A DNA stretch of 64,000 nt, from the NCBI GenBank assembly GCA_963848825.1, contig CAWKFA010000017.1:558001-622000 (forward strand). Direction: 5' to 3'. The translations under genes and the position numbers were made by a program. Below, piece after piece: positions 1-9,180 of the stretch; position 1 is the first letter of the stretch; each line of letters begins with the position of its first letter. The notes under the pieces were generated by a model. That model saw nothing but the letters and a program-made list of their open reading frames with translations. It ran no database searches and had not been told where the DNA came from. Source of the DNA: CAVVSQ01 sp963848825 (GTDB lineage Bacteria; Planctomycetota; Planctomycetia; Gemmatales; Gemmataceae).

Positions 1-90
1 GTTTCCGCAGTTCGTGCTCTCCACAACATGGCGGCCGGCTTATCGACCTCGACGGTCCGGCAAAACCGGGTTTTCCTGTGGCGGATCATC

Positions 91-1705
91 ATGACCATAA
101 ACGCTCAGCAAATTCGCGCTGAAGCGCATCTTACCGTTGGCAAATTAATCCAGCGGGACGCATCCATTATTATTGAGCGCTGGAGCAGGCGGGTTCTGCA
201 AGAACAGCCCCGAGCGCTACGCGTCCACCATGAAGCGCTGCTCGATCACTTGCCCAGCTTTCTTCACGACGTCGGTGAATGCCTGGCGGAAAACCAGGAC
301 TGGGAACCCGACAAACACTGGTCGAACGCACGTCAGCACGGCGAGCAACGCTGGCAAAACGGCTGGTCGCTTGCCGAGGTGATTCAGGATTACCAGATTT
401 TGCGTTTCGTGGTTGTCGACTATCTCGAAGAGACGATGGATCGGCATTTGCGGGCCCGCGAAATCATGGCCATCGGATTGGCGCTGGACGAGGCCATCAC
501 CGCCAGCGTAAACGCCTATACCGCCGCCAGTCAGGAGCGGGCGGACCGTACGGACCGGGCGGTACAGCATCACGCCGAGCTCCTAAAAGCGACGAATCGC
601 CGGAAGGATGAATTTCTGGCGATCCTGGGCCACGAAATGCGCAATCCGCTTGGGCCAATCCGCAACGCCGTTGAAGTGCTGGCACTGCGAGGCAATGACC
701 AGTCAACGGTCGAATGGGTGCGTGGCATGCTGGCGCGACAGGTGCGCATTATGACACGGTTGGTGGACGACCTGCTGGATGCTTCACGCGTGGGGCGCGG
801 CAAGATTATCCTGCAAAAGGAGCGTTTGGACCTCGTCCGGCTGGTGGCGACTGTCACCGAGGATATGCAAGCCGCCACGACCTCTACCGGGCCCCCCATT
901 ACCGTGGAGCTTCCCACTGGTCCGGTATGGGTCGACGGCGACGTTACACGGCTTACGCAAATCATCGGTAACCTTCTGCAAAATGCCGCCAAGTTTACGG
1001 ACCGGTCGGGTCGGGTGACCGTGCGGTTGGAACATCAAGAAAAGGCCCCGGCGCAACTCTGAGCGTCCGCGACACCGGCATCGGCATCGAACCGGACCTG
1101 CTGGGCAAGGTATTCGATAGCTTCATGCAAGCCGATCGCACGGTAGAGCGCAGTCGCGGCGGCCTGGGTCTGGGACTGGCGCTGGTACGGGGACTGGTTG
1201 AATTGCACGGCGGGTCCGTAACGGCCGCCAGCGAAGGGGTCGGTAAAGGGGCGGAATTCCTTGTCGAGCTTCCCGTGGCCACCGAACTCGGCGTGGCGGT
1301 CGCGAAGTCTCCAACTGGCGCTGGTGTCGGCAGACCGAGCCGAATTCTGTTAATCGAAGACAATCGGGACTCCGCGCATTGTCTCAAGCTACTTCTGGAA
1401 CTGGCCGGGCATAAGGTGACTGTGGCGTACTCAGGCGCGGAGGGTGTCAAGGCCGCCAGTCAGAATAAACCGGATGTGGTACTTTCCGACCTTGGGCTAC
1501 CCGGCATGAGCGGTTACGAGGTGGCCCAGGCGCTCGCGCTGAACCCACTACTTCGAGGATTGTCCTGATCGCCATCTCGGGTTATGGCTCCGATACCGAT
1601 CTGGCACATTGTCGCCAGGCCGGGTTCGACCATCATTTGACGAAACCCGTCGACCTGACCCTGCTGAATGACCTCCTCGTGAAACTTTTGCCCGAACCAA
1701 CCTAA
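91..1705 (+). CDS. Hybrid sensor histidine kinase with C-terminal receiver (two frameshifts)
   Basis: Cytoplasmic two-component kinase. The N-terminal ~150 residues resemble the RsbRD-type regulatory N-terminus and show no membrane segment. HisKA follows, with the phospho-acceptor histidine in GHEMRNPLGP. HATPase has the N box (NLLQNAAKF), G1 (DTGIGI) and G2 (GGLGLGLALV). A receiver follows, with acidic residues in LLIEDN and the phospho-acceptor Asp in VLSDLGLPG. The frame changes near 1045 (at an A/C homopolymer) and near 1545; the last segment ends at the TAA at 1703-1705. An ATG at 28 is also in frame, but 91 is closer to where homology begins. Partners and signal are unknown. Function by family is firm; intactness depends on whether the two shifts are sequencing errors. 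Confidence 0.85.
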
Positions 1706-1908
1706 GTCCATCTTCGTTCATGACGCCAAAACTAGAGGCGCCCCCAGGCATTCCCGCAATAAATAGCGCATATTCATCTGCAACGTCTACTTTCGCGTCA
1801 CCTCAGGTGAGTACGATGAAGAGCAGGGCAGTGTGCTTCGGTCCCCCTGGCGGCACACGACTTGCTGCCGTTGGACCGGAACTCAAGCTGATTGGTGGCT
1901 GGTAGATC

Positions 1909-3093
1909 ATGAATTTCAGGGTGGGGGATATGCTGACAGCGCTAAAAAACCTCTTTGTCGGACATCACCATGTGGACGACCAACTGCGGGAGTTAGCGAA
2001 GAAAACCCCTTTGCCCGTGTTTTGGCTCTTTGGCAAGACGCAAAGCGGCAAGACCAGCATCATCAAATACTTGACAGGGGCAGACGATGCCGAGATCGGC
2101 CGCGGCTTCAAGCCCTGTACCCGGTTCTCTCGCCAATATCAATTTCCCACCTCCGAAGCTCCCTTACTGACCTTTTTGGATACGCGCGGACTTGAAGAAC
2201 CCGGTTACGATCCGGAGGAGGACTTAAAGGAATTTAACTCCGTGGCGCACGTGGTGGTTGTCACGGTCCGAGTGCTGGATCACGCTGTGGCGGGCACGGT
2301 GGAACAACTGCGCAAGATCCGCAAAAGCAAACCGGGCCGGCCTGTGGTCCTGGTGCTAAGTTGCCTGCATGAGGCCTATCCGCAGCAACAACACCCAGCG
2401 AGTTATCCTTTTCTCGCGGATGGCAAAATACGAGACGGCGAGGAGGGCGTCGCTGCGGATAAGCTGGCCCGCAGTGTCGCGGTGCAACTGGAAAGCTTTC
2501 AGGGCCTGATCGATCATGTCGTCCCCCTGGATCTGACGCCGCCGGAAGAAGGTTTTAACGACCCGCATTTTGGCGGCCCTCAATTAAAGGACGCGTTGTG
2601 CACATCGCTGCCGGCGGCCTATCGGCAGACTTTTTTGACGCTCGAGGAAGCAACGAAATCGCTGCAAAGCTTTTTTGAAAAGCTGGCGTTGCCTTATATA
2701 GTGGCTTTTAGCAGTGTGGCGGGCACGGCGGGAGCGATACCAGTGCCCTGGCTGGACCTGGTTATCTTGCCGGGAATACAGACCCGGATGATATACCGCC
2801 TGGCTCAATTGTATGGGCAACCCTTGAGCGGTCAGCGTTTCCTGGAGTTCGCCAGCACGTTGGGCCTGGGCATGCTTGTCCGGCAGGGGATTCGCGAACT
2901 TACCAAGTTCATCCCGATCTTTGGCTCCATCGCCGGCGCCGCCCTGGCCGCGTCCGCGACGTTCGCGCTGGGCAAGGCCTTTTGCTTTTATTACGGCGCC
3001 GTGCAAAAGGGCCACGTCCCGCAGGCCGCTGATTTGAAACGCTATTATCAAGAACAATTGACGGTTGCTGAAAAGCTTTGGCACAAATCCTAA
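1909..3093 (+). CDS. Membrane-associated GTPase with YcjF/DUF697-like C-terminus
   Basis: P-loop GTPase. Walker A is GKTQSGKT at residues 42-49 and the G3 motif is DTRG at 91-94; a hydrophobic strand VVLVLSC follows the region expected to hold G4. From about residue 255 the protein becomes hydrophobic, with glycine/alanine-rich helices typical of the DUF697/YcjF C-terminus. It is therefore probably a membrane-remodelling or stress GTPase at the inner membrane. The reading frame is intact at 394 aa. An ATG at 1930 behind a purine-rich stretch (GGTGGGGGAT) is an equally plausible start. It lies just upstream of a second GTPase on the same strand (18 nt gap), which suggests an operon of two paired GTPases. 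The exact role is unknown. Confidence 0.8.
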   Translation: MNFRVGDMLTALKNLFVGHHHVDDQLRELAKKTPLPVFWLFGKTQSGKTSIIKYLTGADDAEIGRGFKPCTRFSRQYQFPTSEAPLLTFLDTRGLEEPGYDPEEDLKEFNSVAHVVVVTVRVLDHAVAGTVEQLRKIRKSKPGRPVVLVLSCLHEAYPQQQHPASYPFLADGKIRDGEEGVAADKLARSVAVQLESFQGLIDHVVPLDLTPPEEGFNDPHFGGPQLKDALCTSLPAAYRQTFLTLEEATKSLQSFFEKLALPYIVAFSSVAGTAGAIPVPWLDLVILPGIQTRMIYRLAQLYGQPLSGQRFLEFASTLGLGMLVRQGIRELTKFIPIFGSIAGAALAASATFALGKAFCFYYGAVQKGHVPQAADLKRYYQEQLTVAEKLWHKS

Positions 3094-3111
3094 ACCGTGC
3101 GCTGGGCTGCC

Positions 3112-4649
3112 ATGAATCGTTGGCGCTATGCTGTCCTTGCCAGTTTGTTCAGCATTCCCATCCTGATCCTGATCGGGCTGGGGATGTTCTACCTGTGGCA
3201 ATCCGGACTGGCATTTTGGATGTGGTGGCCGCTCACCGGTTGCTTTGCCGCGGCCTACATTCTGGGCTGGCGCTGGCAAAAGCAACAGCGGTTATTGACG
3301 AATGAGTCGCCGGCAGCTGCTTCACTGGACGGAACGTGATCACGCGGCCTGGCGCCTGGTCGAGGCCAAGGCCGAGCAAGTGAAGAAGTTTAAACCAGAA
3401 CAATTCACCGACATCCCCACATTTTGTCCAGACCGCCCAGGAGCTGGCCCTGGATCTCGCACGCTTTTATCATCCGAAGTCCAAGGATCCCGCGGCCGCG
3501 CTAACAATTCCGGAGATTCTGGCCGTCGTCGAGCTGGCATCGCATGATTTGGGCCAGATGGTGGACCAATATCTGCCAGGCGGACACCTGTTGACCATCA
3601 ATGACTTGCGCCGCGTCAAAACGATGGCGGACTGGTACCCCACCATTAGTAACATCACCTGGCTGCTGTCGGGGGTGTTCGCGCCGCTAAATACCGCCAC
3701 GCGTTACCTGGCCTCGCGTGCCGGCATGTCGCTGCCCTGGCAAATGCTGCAGGAAAATGTCCTCATTTGGTTCTTTACGGCTTATGTGCATCGCCTGGGC
3801 GGTTATCTCATAGAACTCAACAGCGGCCGCCTGCGCGTCGGTGCCCCGCGCTACATGCAGTTGCAAAAAGCGAACGGGCCCGCCACGAGCACCACGCCTG
3901 CCGACCCGGCGGATGCCGTGCGCACGGTTTCCTTCGTGGTGATGGGTCAAGTAAAAGCGGGCAAGTCCAGTCTGATCAATGCTCTTCTGGGGGAACAAAG
4001 GGCCGTTGCCGACGTCGTGCCCACCACCTCTTCGATAACGCGTTATGAACTACAACACACGGGCGTGCCGACGCGTTTGCATCTTTTGGATACGGTTGGT
4101 TACGGGCACGCCGGGCCTACTGCCGACCAGCTCAAGACGACGGAAGAGGCCGCTTGTGGTTGCGATTTGATCTTTCTGGTCGTCCATGTGCGCAACCCGG
4201 CGCGTCAGGCGGATGTCGATATGTTGAAGGCCTTGAGCGACTATTTCGAGCGCCGACCCGAGTTGCGTAAGCCGCCGATACTGGCCGTCATGACCCACAT
4301 CGACCTGCTCTCGCCCAGTCTCGAATGGCAACCACCCTACGACTGGCAGAAGCCACAGCGCACCAAGGAACATCAGATCGCGGAAGCCGTCGCCACGGTG
4401 CATGAGCAGCTGCCGTTTTCCTTGATCCAGGTGGTTCCGGTATGCGCGGCGCCGGGAAAAATCCTCGGCATCGACGAATGGCTATTGCCGGCCATGATGG
4501 GATTGCTGGACCAGGCCCATGCGGTGGCTTTCTTGCGTTGCTTGAAAGCAGAAGCCGACGCGGGCAAGGTCCGCAGGGTATTCAACCAGTTACTCGCCAT
4601 CTCCAAAAGCCTGGCGAGTGCCTTTCTCGCGCAGCCACCCGTGCGCTGA
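3112..4649 (+). CDS. Membrane-anchored GTPase, dynamin/Era-like (two frameshifts)
   Basis: The N-terminus has two hydrophobic segments in the first ~60 residues, then a charged helical region, then a G domain with Walker A GQVKAGKS, a T-rich switch I (VPTTSSITRY), DTVGYG as G3 and THID as G4. The frame changes near 3325 and near 3418 (at a CCCC run). The three segments together make one protein of about 510 aa. The gene follows the DUF697 GTPase at 18 nt, so the two products may work together at the membrane. Family assignment beyond TRAFAC-type GTPase with an N-terminal membrane anchor is not possible from sequence alone. The start ATG at 3112 has no strong ribosome binding site. Confidence 0.72.
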
Positions 4650-4721
4650 ACTGGCCGCGCACATCAGGAAGAAACATACGCATAGATGCGCAGTAGCCGT
4701 ACGCACCGCCGGCCGGGGCCG

Positions 4722-5012
4722 TCAAGCGTCGCTTTGTACTGTGCAAGGCAAAACTACTTCGATTTGGTTGTTGACGCGCGGCAGAGTGCTCTTGTCCACG
4801 CGCGTTTGCGCTACTTGTTTCAAAAAATATGAAGGCACGCAGCCGGTCAAAACAAGTATACCTTCCTTTACTTCGCAGGTGATACCGCGCAGGGCGATAT
4901 AAGAGCATGAAGACAATAGCTTCTTGGCGTGGGCGACTACCGCGGCCTCGGAGTCTGCCGGCGCGGCGGCGCCGTCGGCCTGATTCTGCAGCATAACGGC
5001 CTTTCTGCTCAT
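4722..5012 (-). CDS. BON-domain protein
   Basis: Small protein of about 96 aa with one BON (OsmY/nodulation) domain. The core pattern is a helix (AVVAHAKKLLSS), a beta strand with CEVKEGILVLTGCVPS, then a second helix and strand ending INNQIEVVLP-like (here RVNNQIEVVLP). BON proteins usually act in the periplasm or bind phospholipid under stress, but no signal peptide is visible here. The start is taken at the ATG at 5012; the same frame is open upstream to 5204, but that part overlaps the treZ leader and looks non-coding. It is divergent from treZ. Confidence 0.7.
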   Translation of the reverse strand: MSRKAVMLQNQADGAAAPADSEAAVVAHAKKLLSSCSYIALRGITCEVKEGILVLTGCVPSYFLKQVAQTRVDKSTLPRVNNQIEVVLPCTVQSDA

Positions 5013-5163
5013 AAGCTGTTTGGAGATGTCGAAGAACTCGATGTTAGATGGTATCGTTTTGCAATTATCGCGCCGGAAATCCTTCTGCGTAAAATAGGCA
5101 TATTGTTTGCTTTTCCCGCTGGTCAATGTCACCAGGCGAATATTCCAACGCGAAGGAAAGCTG

Positions 5164-7059
5164 ATGGACTTCAAGAGACGGTTGCCCATCGGGGCCGAGG
5201 TCATTAACTCGGGAGAAGTTCACTTTCGCGTCTGGGCACCGAATGCTGTGCACAAGGTGGAAGTTGTGCTCAGTGGCACGGGGCATCCTCTTGAGTCCGA
5301 GGGGGGCGGCTATTACTCCGGTCTGGTGCGAGCGGCCGCGGCTGGTGCGCTTTATTCCTATCGCCTGGACGGGCAACGTGAGAGTTATCCCGATCCCGCG
5401 TCGCGCTTTCAGCCCGACGGCCCTCACGGACCTTCGCAGGTTGTCGACCCGGATAAGTTTTCCTGGACCGATTCGGCCTGGCGCGGCCCGGCACGCGAGG
5501 GTCAGGCGATCTATGAGATGCATATTGGGACCTTCACACCTGAAGGCAACTGGGCGGCGGCAGCTCGGCAGTTGGACGAGCTCGCTGACCTGGGCATCAC
5601 GATGCTCGAAATCATGCCAGTGGCTGATTTTCCGGGCAAGTTTGGCTGGGGATATGACGGCGTCAATCTCTTTGCGCCGTGTCGTTTGTATGGCGAGCCC
5701 GACGAATTTCGCAGCTTTGTCGACATGGCCCATGCCGCCGGGCTGGCGGTGATTCTCGATGTCGTTTACAACCACTTTGGCCCCGATGGCAATTATCTGA
5801 AGAAGTTCTCTCCCGATTATTTTTCGGACCGTTACGAAAATGAGTGGGGAGAGCCAATCAATTTCGATGGCCCGGAGGCGGGGCCCGTGCGCGAGTTTTT
5901 TATAGCCAATGCCGCCTACTGGGTGCGGGAATTCCATATCGATGGCCTGCGTTTGGATGCTACACAGCAAATCTTCGATGCCTCGCCGGTCAATATTATG
6001 ACGTCAATTACCAGCGCGGTCCGCGATGCGGCGCGGGGGAAGCAAACCTATGTGGTGGCCGAAAACGAGCCACAGGACGCGCGCCTGGCCCGGCCCGTCG
6101 CCCAGGGGGGCCACGGCATGGATGCCATGTGGAACGATGATTTTCACCACAGCGCCATGGTTGCCTTGACCGGCAAGAACCCTGCTTATTACTCCGATTA
6201 TCTCGGCGAGCCGCAAGAGTTTATCTCAGCGCTGAAATGGGGCTTCCTTTACCAGGGACAACGCTATTCCTGGCAGAAGAAAAGGCGCGGGCAGCCTGCC
6301 CTGGATCTGGCCCCTTCGCAATTCGTGACATTTATCCAAAATCACGACCAGATTGCCAATTCGGTGCAAGGTTGGCGCTGTCATCTTTCGACCAGCCCTG
6401 GCCGATACCGGGCAATGACGGCCTTGTTGTTATTGGGGCCCGGCACGCCCATGTTATTTCAGGGGCAGGAGTTCGCATCGTCCGCCCCGTTCTACTATTT
6501 CGCCGACCATAACAAGGAATTGGCACCCCTCGTGGCGAGCGGACGCCGCAAATTCATGTCCCAGTTCCCGGCCGGCGCCCTTCCGGAAGTGCAGGGAAGC
6601 ATCCCCGATCCAGCCGAACCGCGCACGTTCGAACGCTGCCGGCTGGATTTTGAGGAACGCATGCGTAACGCCGAGGTTTACGCCTTGCACGGCGATCTCT
6701 TGCGCTGCCGGGATGACCGTGTCCTCCGAAGTCAGCGCCCGCGTGGCATGGACGGAGCGGTGTTGGGGCCAGAGGCCTTCGTCCTGCGATTCTTCGCGGA
6801 CGACGGGGAGGATCGCCTGCTGCTGGTAAATTTTGGACGCGATCTTCATCTACATCAAGCGCCCGTGCCGTTGTTGGCGCCGCCGGCAGGCCGTTCCTGG
6901 CGGGTGTTCTGGTCGAGCGAAGACCTGTGCTATGGTGGCGTTGGCACGCCGCCTCTTGAAGGGGAAGATAACTGGTGCATTCCGGCAGAAGCCGCGGTCC
7001 TGATGCATCCGGCACCGATTCCTGAACCAGCTGCCAAAGAGGAGAAAAAACATGGATGA
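5164..7059 (+). CDS. treZ: Malto-oligosyltrehalose trehalohydrolase (TreZ)
   Basis: Releases trehalose from the maltooligosyl-trehalose made by TreY; cytoplasmic GH13 enzyme. Visible parts: N-terminal carbohydrate-binding beta domain (FRVWAPNA), then a (beta/alpha)8 barrel with VILDVVYNHFGPDGNY, the nucleophile region IDGLRLDA (Asp), acid/base region VVAENEP (Glu) and FIQNHDQIAN (transition-state Asp). The length of 631 aa is usual for the family. The start ATG at 5164 is preceded by GAAGGAAAG. The 3' end overlaps the next gene by 8 nt (ATGGATGA), indicating translational coupling with the debranching enzyme. The frame is intact. treY lies downstream on the opposite strand. Confidence 0.93.
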   Translation: MDFKRRLPIGAEVINSGEVHFRVWAPNAVHKVEVVLSGTGHPLESEGGGYYSGLVRAAAAGALYSYRLDGQRESYPDPASRFQPDGPHGPSQVVDPDKFSWTDSAWRGPAREGQAIYEMHIGTFTPEGNWAAAARQLDELADLGITMLEIMPVADFPGKFGWGYDGVNLFAPCRLYGEPDEFRSFVDMAHAAGLAVILDVVYNHFGPDGNYLKKFSPDYFSDRYENEWGEPINFDGPEAGPVREFFIANAAYWVREFHIDGLRLDATQQIFDASPVNIMTSITSAVRDAARGKQTYVVAENEPQDARLARPVAQGGHGMDAMWNDDFHHSAMVALTGKNPAYYSDYLGEPQEFISALKWGFLYQGQRYSWQKKRRGQPALDLAPSQFVTFIQNHDQIANSVQGWRCHLSTSPGRYRAMTALLLLGPGTPMLFQGQEFASSAPFYYFADHNKELAPLVASGRRKFMSQFPAGALPEVQGSIPDPAEPRTFERCRLDFEERMRNAEVYALHGDLLRCRDDRVLRSQRPRGMDGAVLGPEAFVLRFFADDGEDRLLLVNFGRDLHLHQAPVPLLAPPAGRSWRVFWSSEDLCYGGVGTPPLEGEDNWCIPAEAAVLMHPAPIPEPAAKEEKKHG

Positions 7060-9180
7060 ATGGGTGCTGAGGATGCCGTGGCCAGGCGTGAAAACCAACG
7101 TGCCGGAATCTTTAATTACGCGCGAATGGCTCGTGACCAACGGGTTGGGCGGCTACGCGTCGGGCACCGTGGCGGGCGTCGTATCGCGGCGCTTTCATGG
7201 CTTGTTGGTGGCCGCCTTGCCGACGCCCCTGGGCCGGCAGATGATGCTGAACCACCTTTCGGAGCTGATTCGTCTGCCGGATGGTTCGGCCGCCTTACTG
7301 AGCGGCGAGGAACGTACCGGCGGCATACTCGAGTTGCCTGGTGCCGCCTATTTGACCGAGTTTCGCCTCGACCGGGGCTTGCCCGTTTGGCTCTATGAAC
7401 TCCACGGCAACGTCGTGGAAAAACGCGTTTTTATGTCACACGCTCAAAACACTGTGCATATCCAGTATTACCTACTCAAAGGCAAGGGGCCCGTGCGCCT
7501 GAAGTTGCGTCCGTCGGTCCATTTTCGCGCGCACCAGGCAGCGGTCGAGAACGAGGATGCCGGGCCGTACGCGGTCACGGCGCGCGGCACGCGGTTTGAG
7601 ATTACTTCCGCGAACGCCGCGCTGCCCCCCTTGCGCCTCTATCTTTATGGGGAACGCCCGGCCTTTACACTGGAAAATACGACGCGTGCCAATGTCCTCT
7701 ACCGTATCGAGGAGAGCCGGGGCTACGACTATCGCGGTAACTTGTGGAGCCCGGGATATTTTCGCGCCGATCTGGCCCAGGACCACCCGGTAACATTGAC
7801 GGCATCGACGGAAAGTTGGGAAACCTTGCTGGCCCTCAAGCCGGATGAGCGCGTATTTCGGAGCGCGAGCGCCACGACCGTTTGTTGGCGGCGGCCCGTG
7901 CCGTGGTGCGCACCGGCCCGGCCCAGGGGTACGTGCTGGCGGCAGATCAATTCATCATCTCGCCATCGGGGCGCATCGAGGACGCGGCACGCGCCAAGGC
8001 GGCGGGCGACGAGGTACGTACCGTCATTGCGGGCTACCACTGGTTTACCGACTGGGGTCGCGACACGATGATCAGCCTCGAGGGGCTGACGTTGACCACG
8101 GGTCGCGAGGTGGAAGCGGGCTATATCCTGCGAACCTTCGCTCATTACATGCGGGACGGCCTTATTCCCAATCTTTTTCCGGAAGGTGAAAAAGAGGGTC
8201 TTTATCATACGGCGGATGCCACGCTGTGGTTTTTTCACGCCATCGCGCGTTACCTCGATGCCACCAATGACCGGCTGACGCTCCAGTTGCTGTTGCCCAC
8301 GCTCTTTGACATTGTCGAGCATCATCTGCGCGGAACGCGTTTCGGCATCGGGGTGGACCCACGGGACGGGCTGTTGCGGCAGGGGCAGGAAGGCTACCAG
8401 TTGACGTGGATGGACGCCAAGGTGGACGGCTGGGTAGTCACGCCGCGGCGTGGCAAGGCAGTGGAAATAAACGCGCTATGGTACAACGCCTTGCGGCTTC
8501 TGGAAGGATGGGCCCGCACGGAAAAGGGCGAAGCCGCCGCCGCGCCTCTCGCGAAACATGCCGAGCGGGCACGGGCCTCATTCAACGAGCGTTTTTGGTA
8601 CGCGGAGGGAAATTATCTTTACGATGTGGTCGATGGCGAAAAAGGCAATGATACCGCTTGTCGCCCCAACCAGGTGTTTGCCATTTCCCTGCCGCATCCC
8701 ATCCTTGAGCCTGCGCGCTGGGAGGCCGTCCTGAGTACCGTTCAAAAGCGTTTACTGACTCCCGTGGGCTTGCGTTCCCTGGCGCCGGGACATCCGGATT
8801 ACAAGCCGAAATATGACGGCGACCTTCGCTCCCGCGACGCGGCCTATCACCAGGGCACGGTGTGGGCGTGGCTGATCGGTCCCTTCATCGATGCCTGGAT
8901 AAAAACATACCCGGCGGATGCCGCGGGCGCGCGGCGGTTTTTGGAAGGCTTTATTGGTCATCTGGGTGAAGCTTGCATCGGCTCGATCAGCGAAATTTTT
9001 GACGCGGAAGAGCCGTTTACCCCGCGCGGTTGCGTCGCTCAGGCCTGGAGCGTCGCCGAAGTCCTGCGTTGCTTCGCCAAGACGGCGCCGGAGCCCAAAG
9101 CCCCGACAGCACCCGACAACTCAGGACTCGACAAGGAGCAGCGCCACGGGAAAATGAGCGAGAAGCTCGCCCAGGCTTAA
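7052..9180 (+). CDS. Glycogen debranching enzyme (amylo-alpha-1,6-glucosidase type; one frameshift)
   Basis: N-terminal bacterial-type debranching domain (WLVTNGLGGYASGT at residues ~29-42, SRRFHGLLVA) followed by an (alpha/alpha)6 catalytic domain (YHWFTDWGRDTMISLEG, EINALWYNALR, YHQGTVWAWLIGPF). It hydrolyses alpha-1,6 branches of glycogen and may supply linear maltodextrin to TreY/TreZ. The start overlaps the treZ stop, so the two are probably co-translated. The frame changes once near 7860, between the two domains; residues after the change read continuously to 9180. The full length of about 709 aa is normal. The last 60 nt overlap the convergent treY 3' end. Confidence 0.87.

Noticed and set aside
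1720..1905. Small ORF between the kinase and the first GTPase
   Set aside because: No ribosome binding site, no family, low-complexity composition; likely chance.
5013..5204. N-terminal extension of the BON protein
   Set aside because: Overlaps the treZ start region on the other strand and has no signal peptide or domain.
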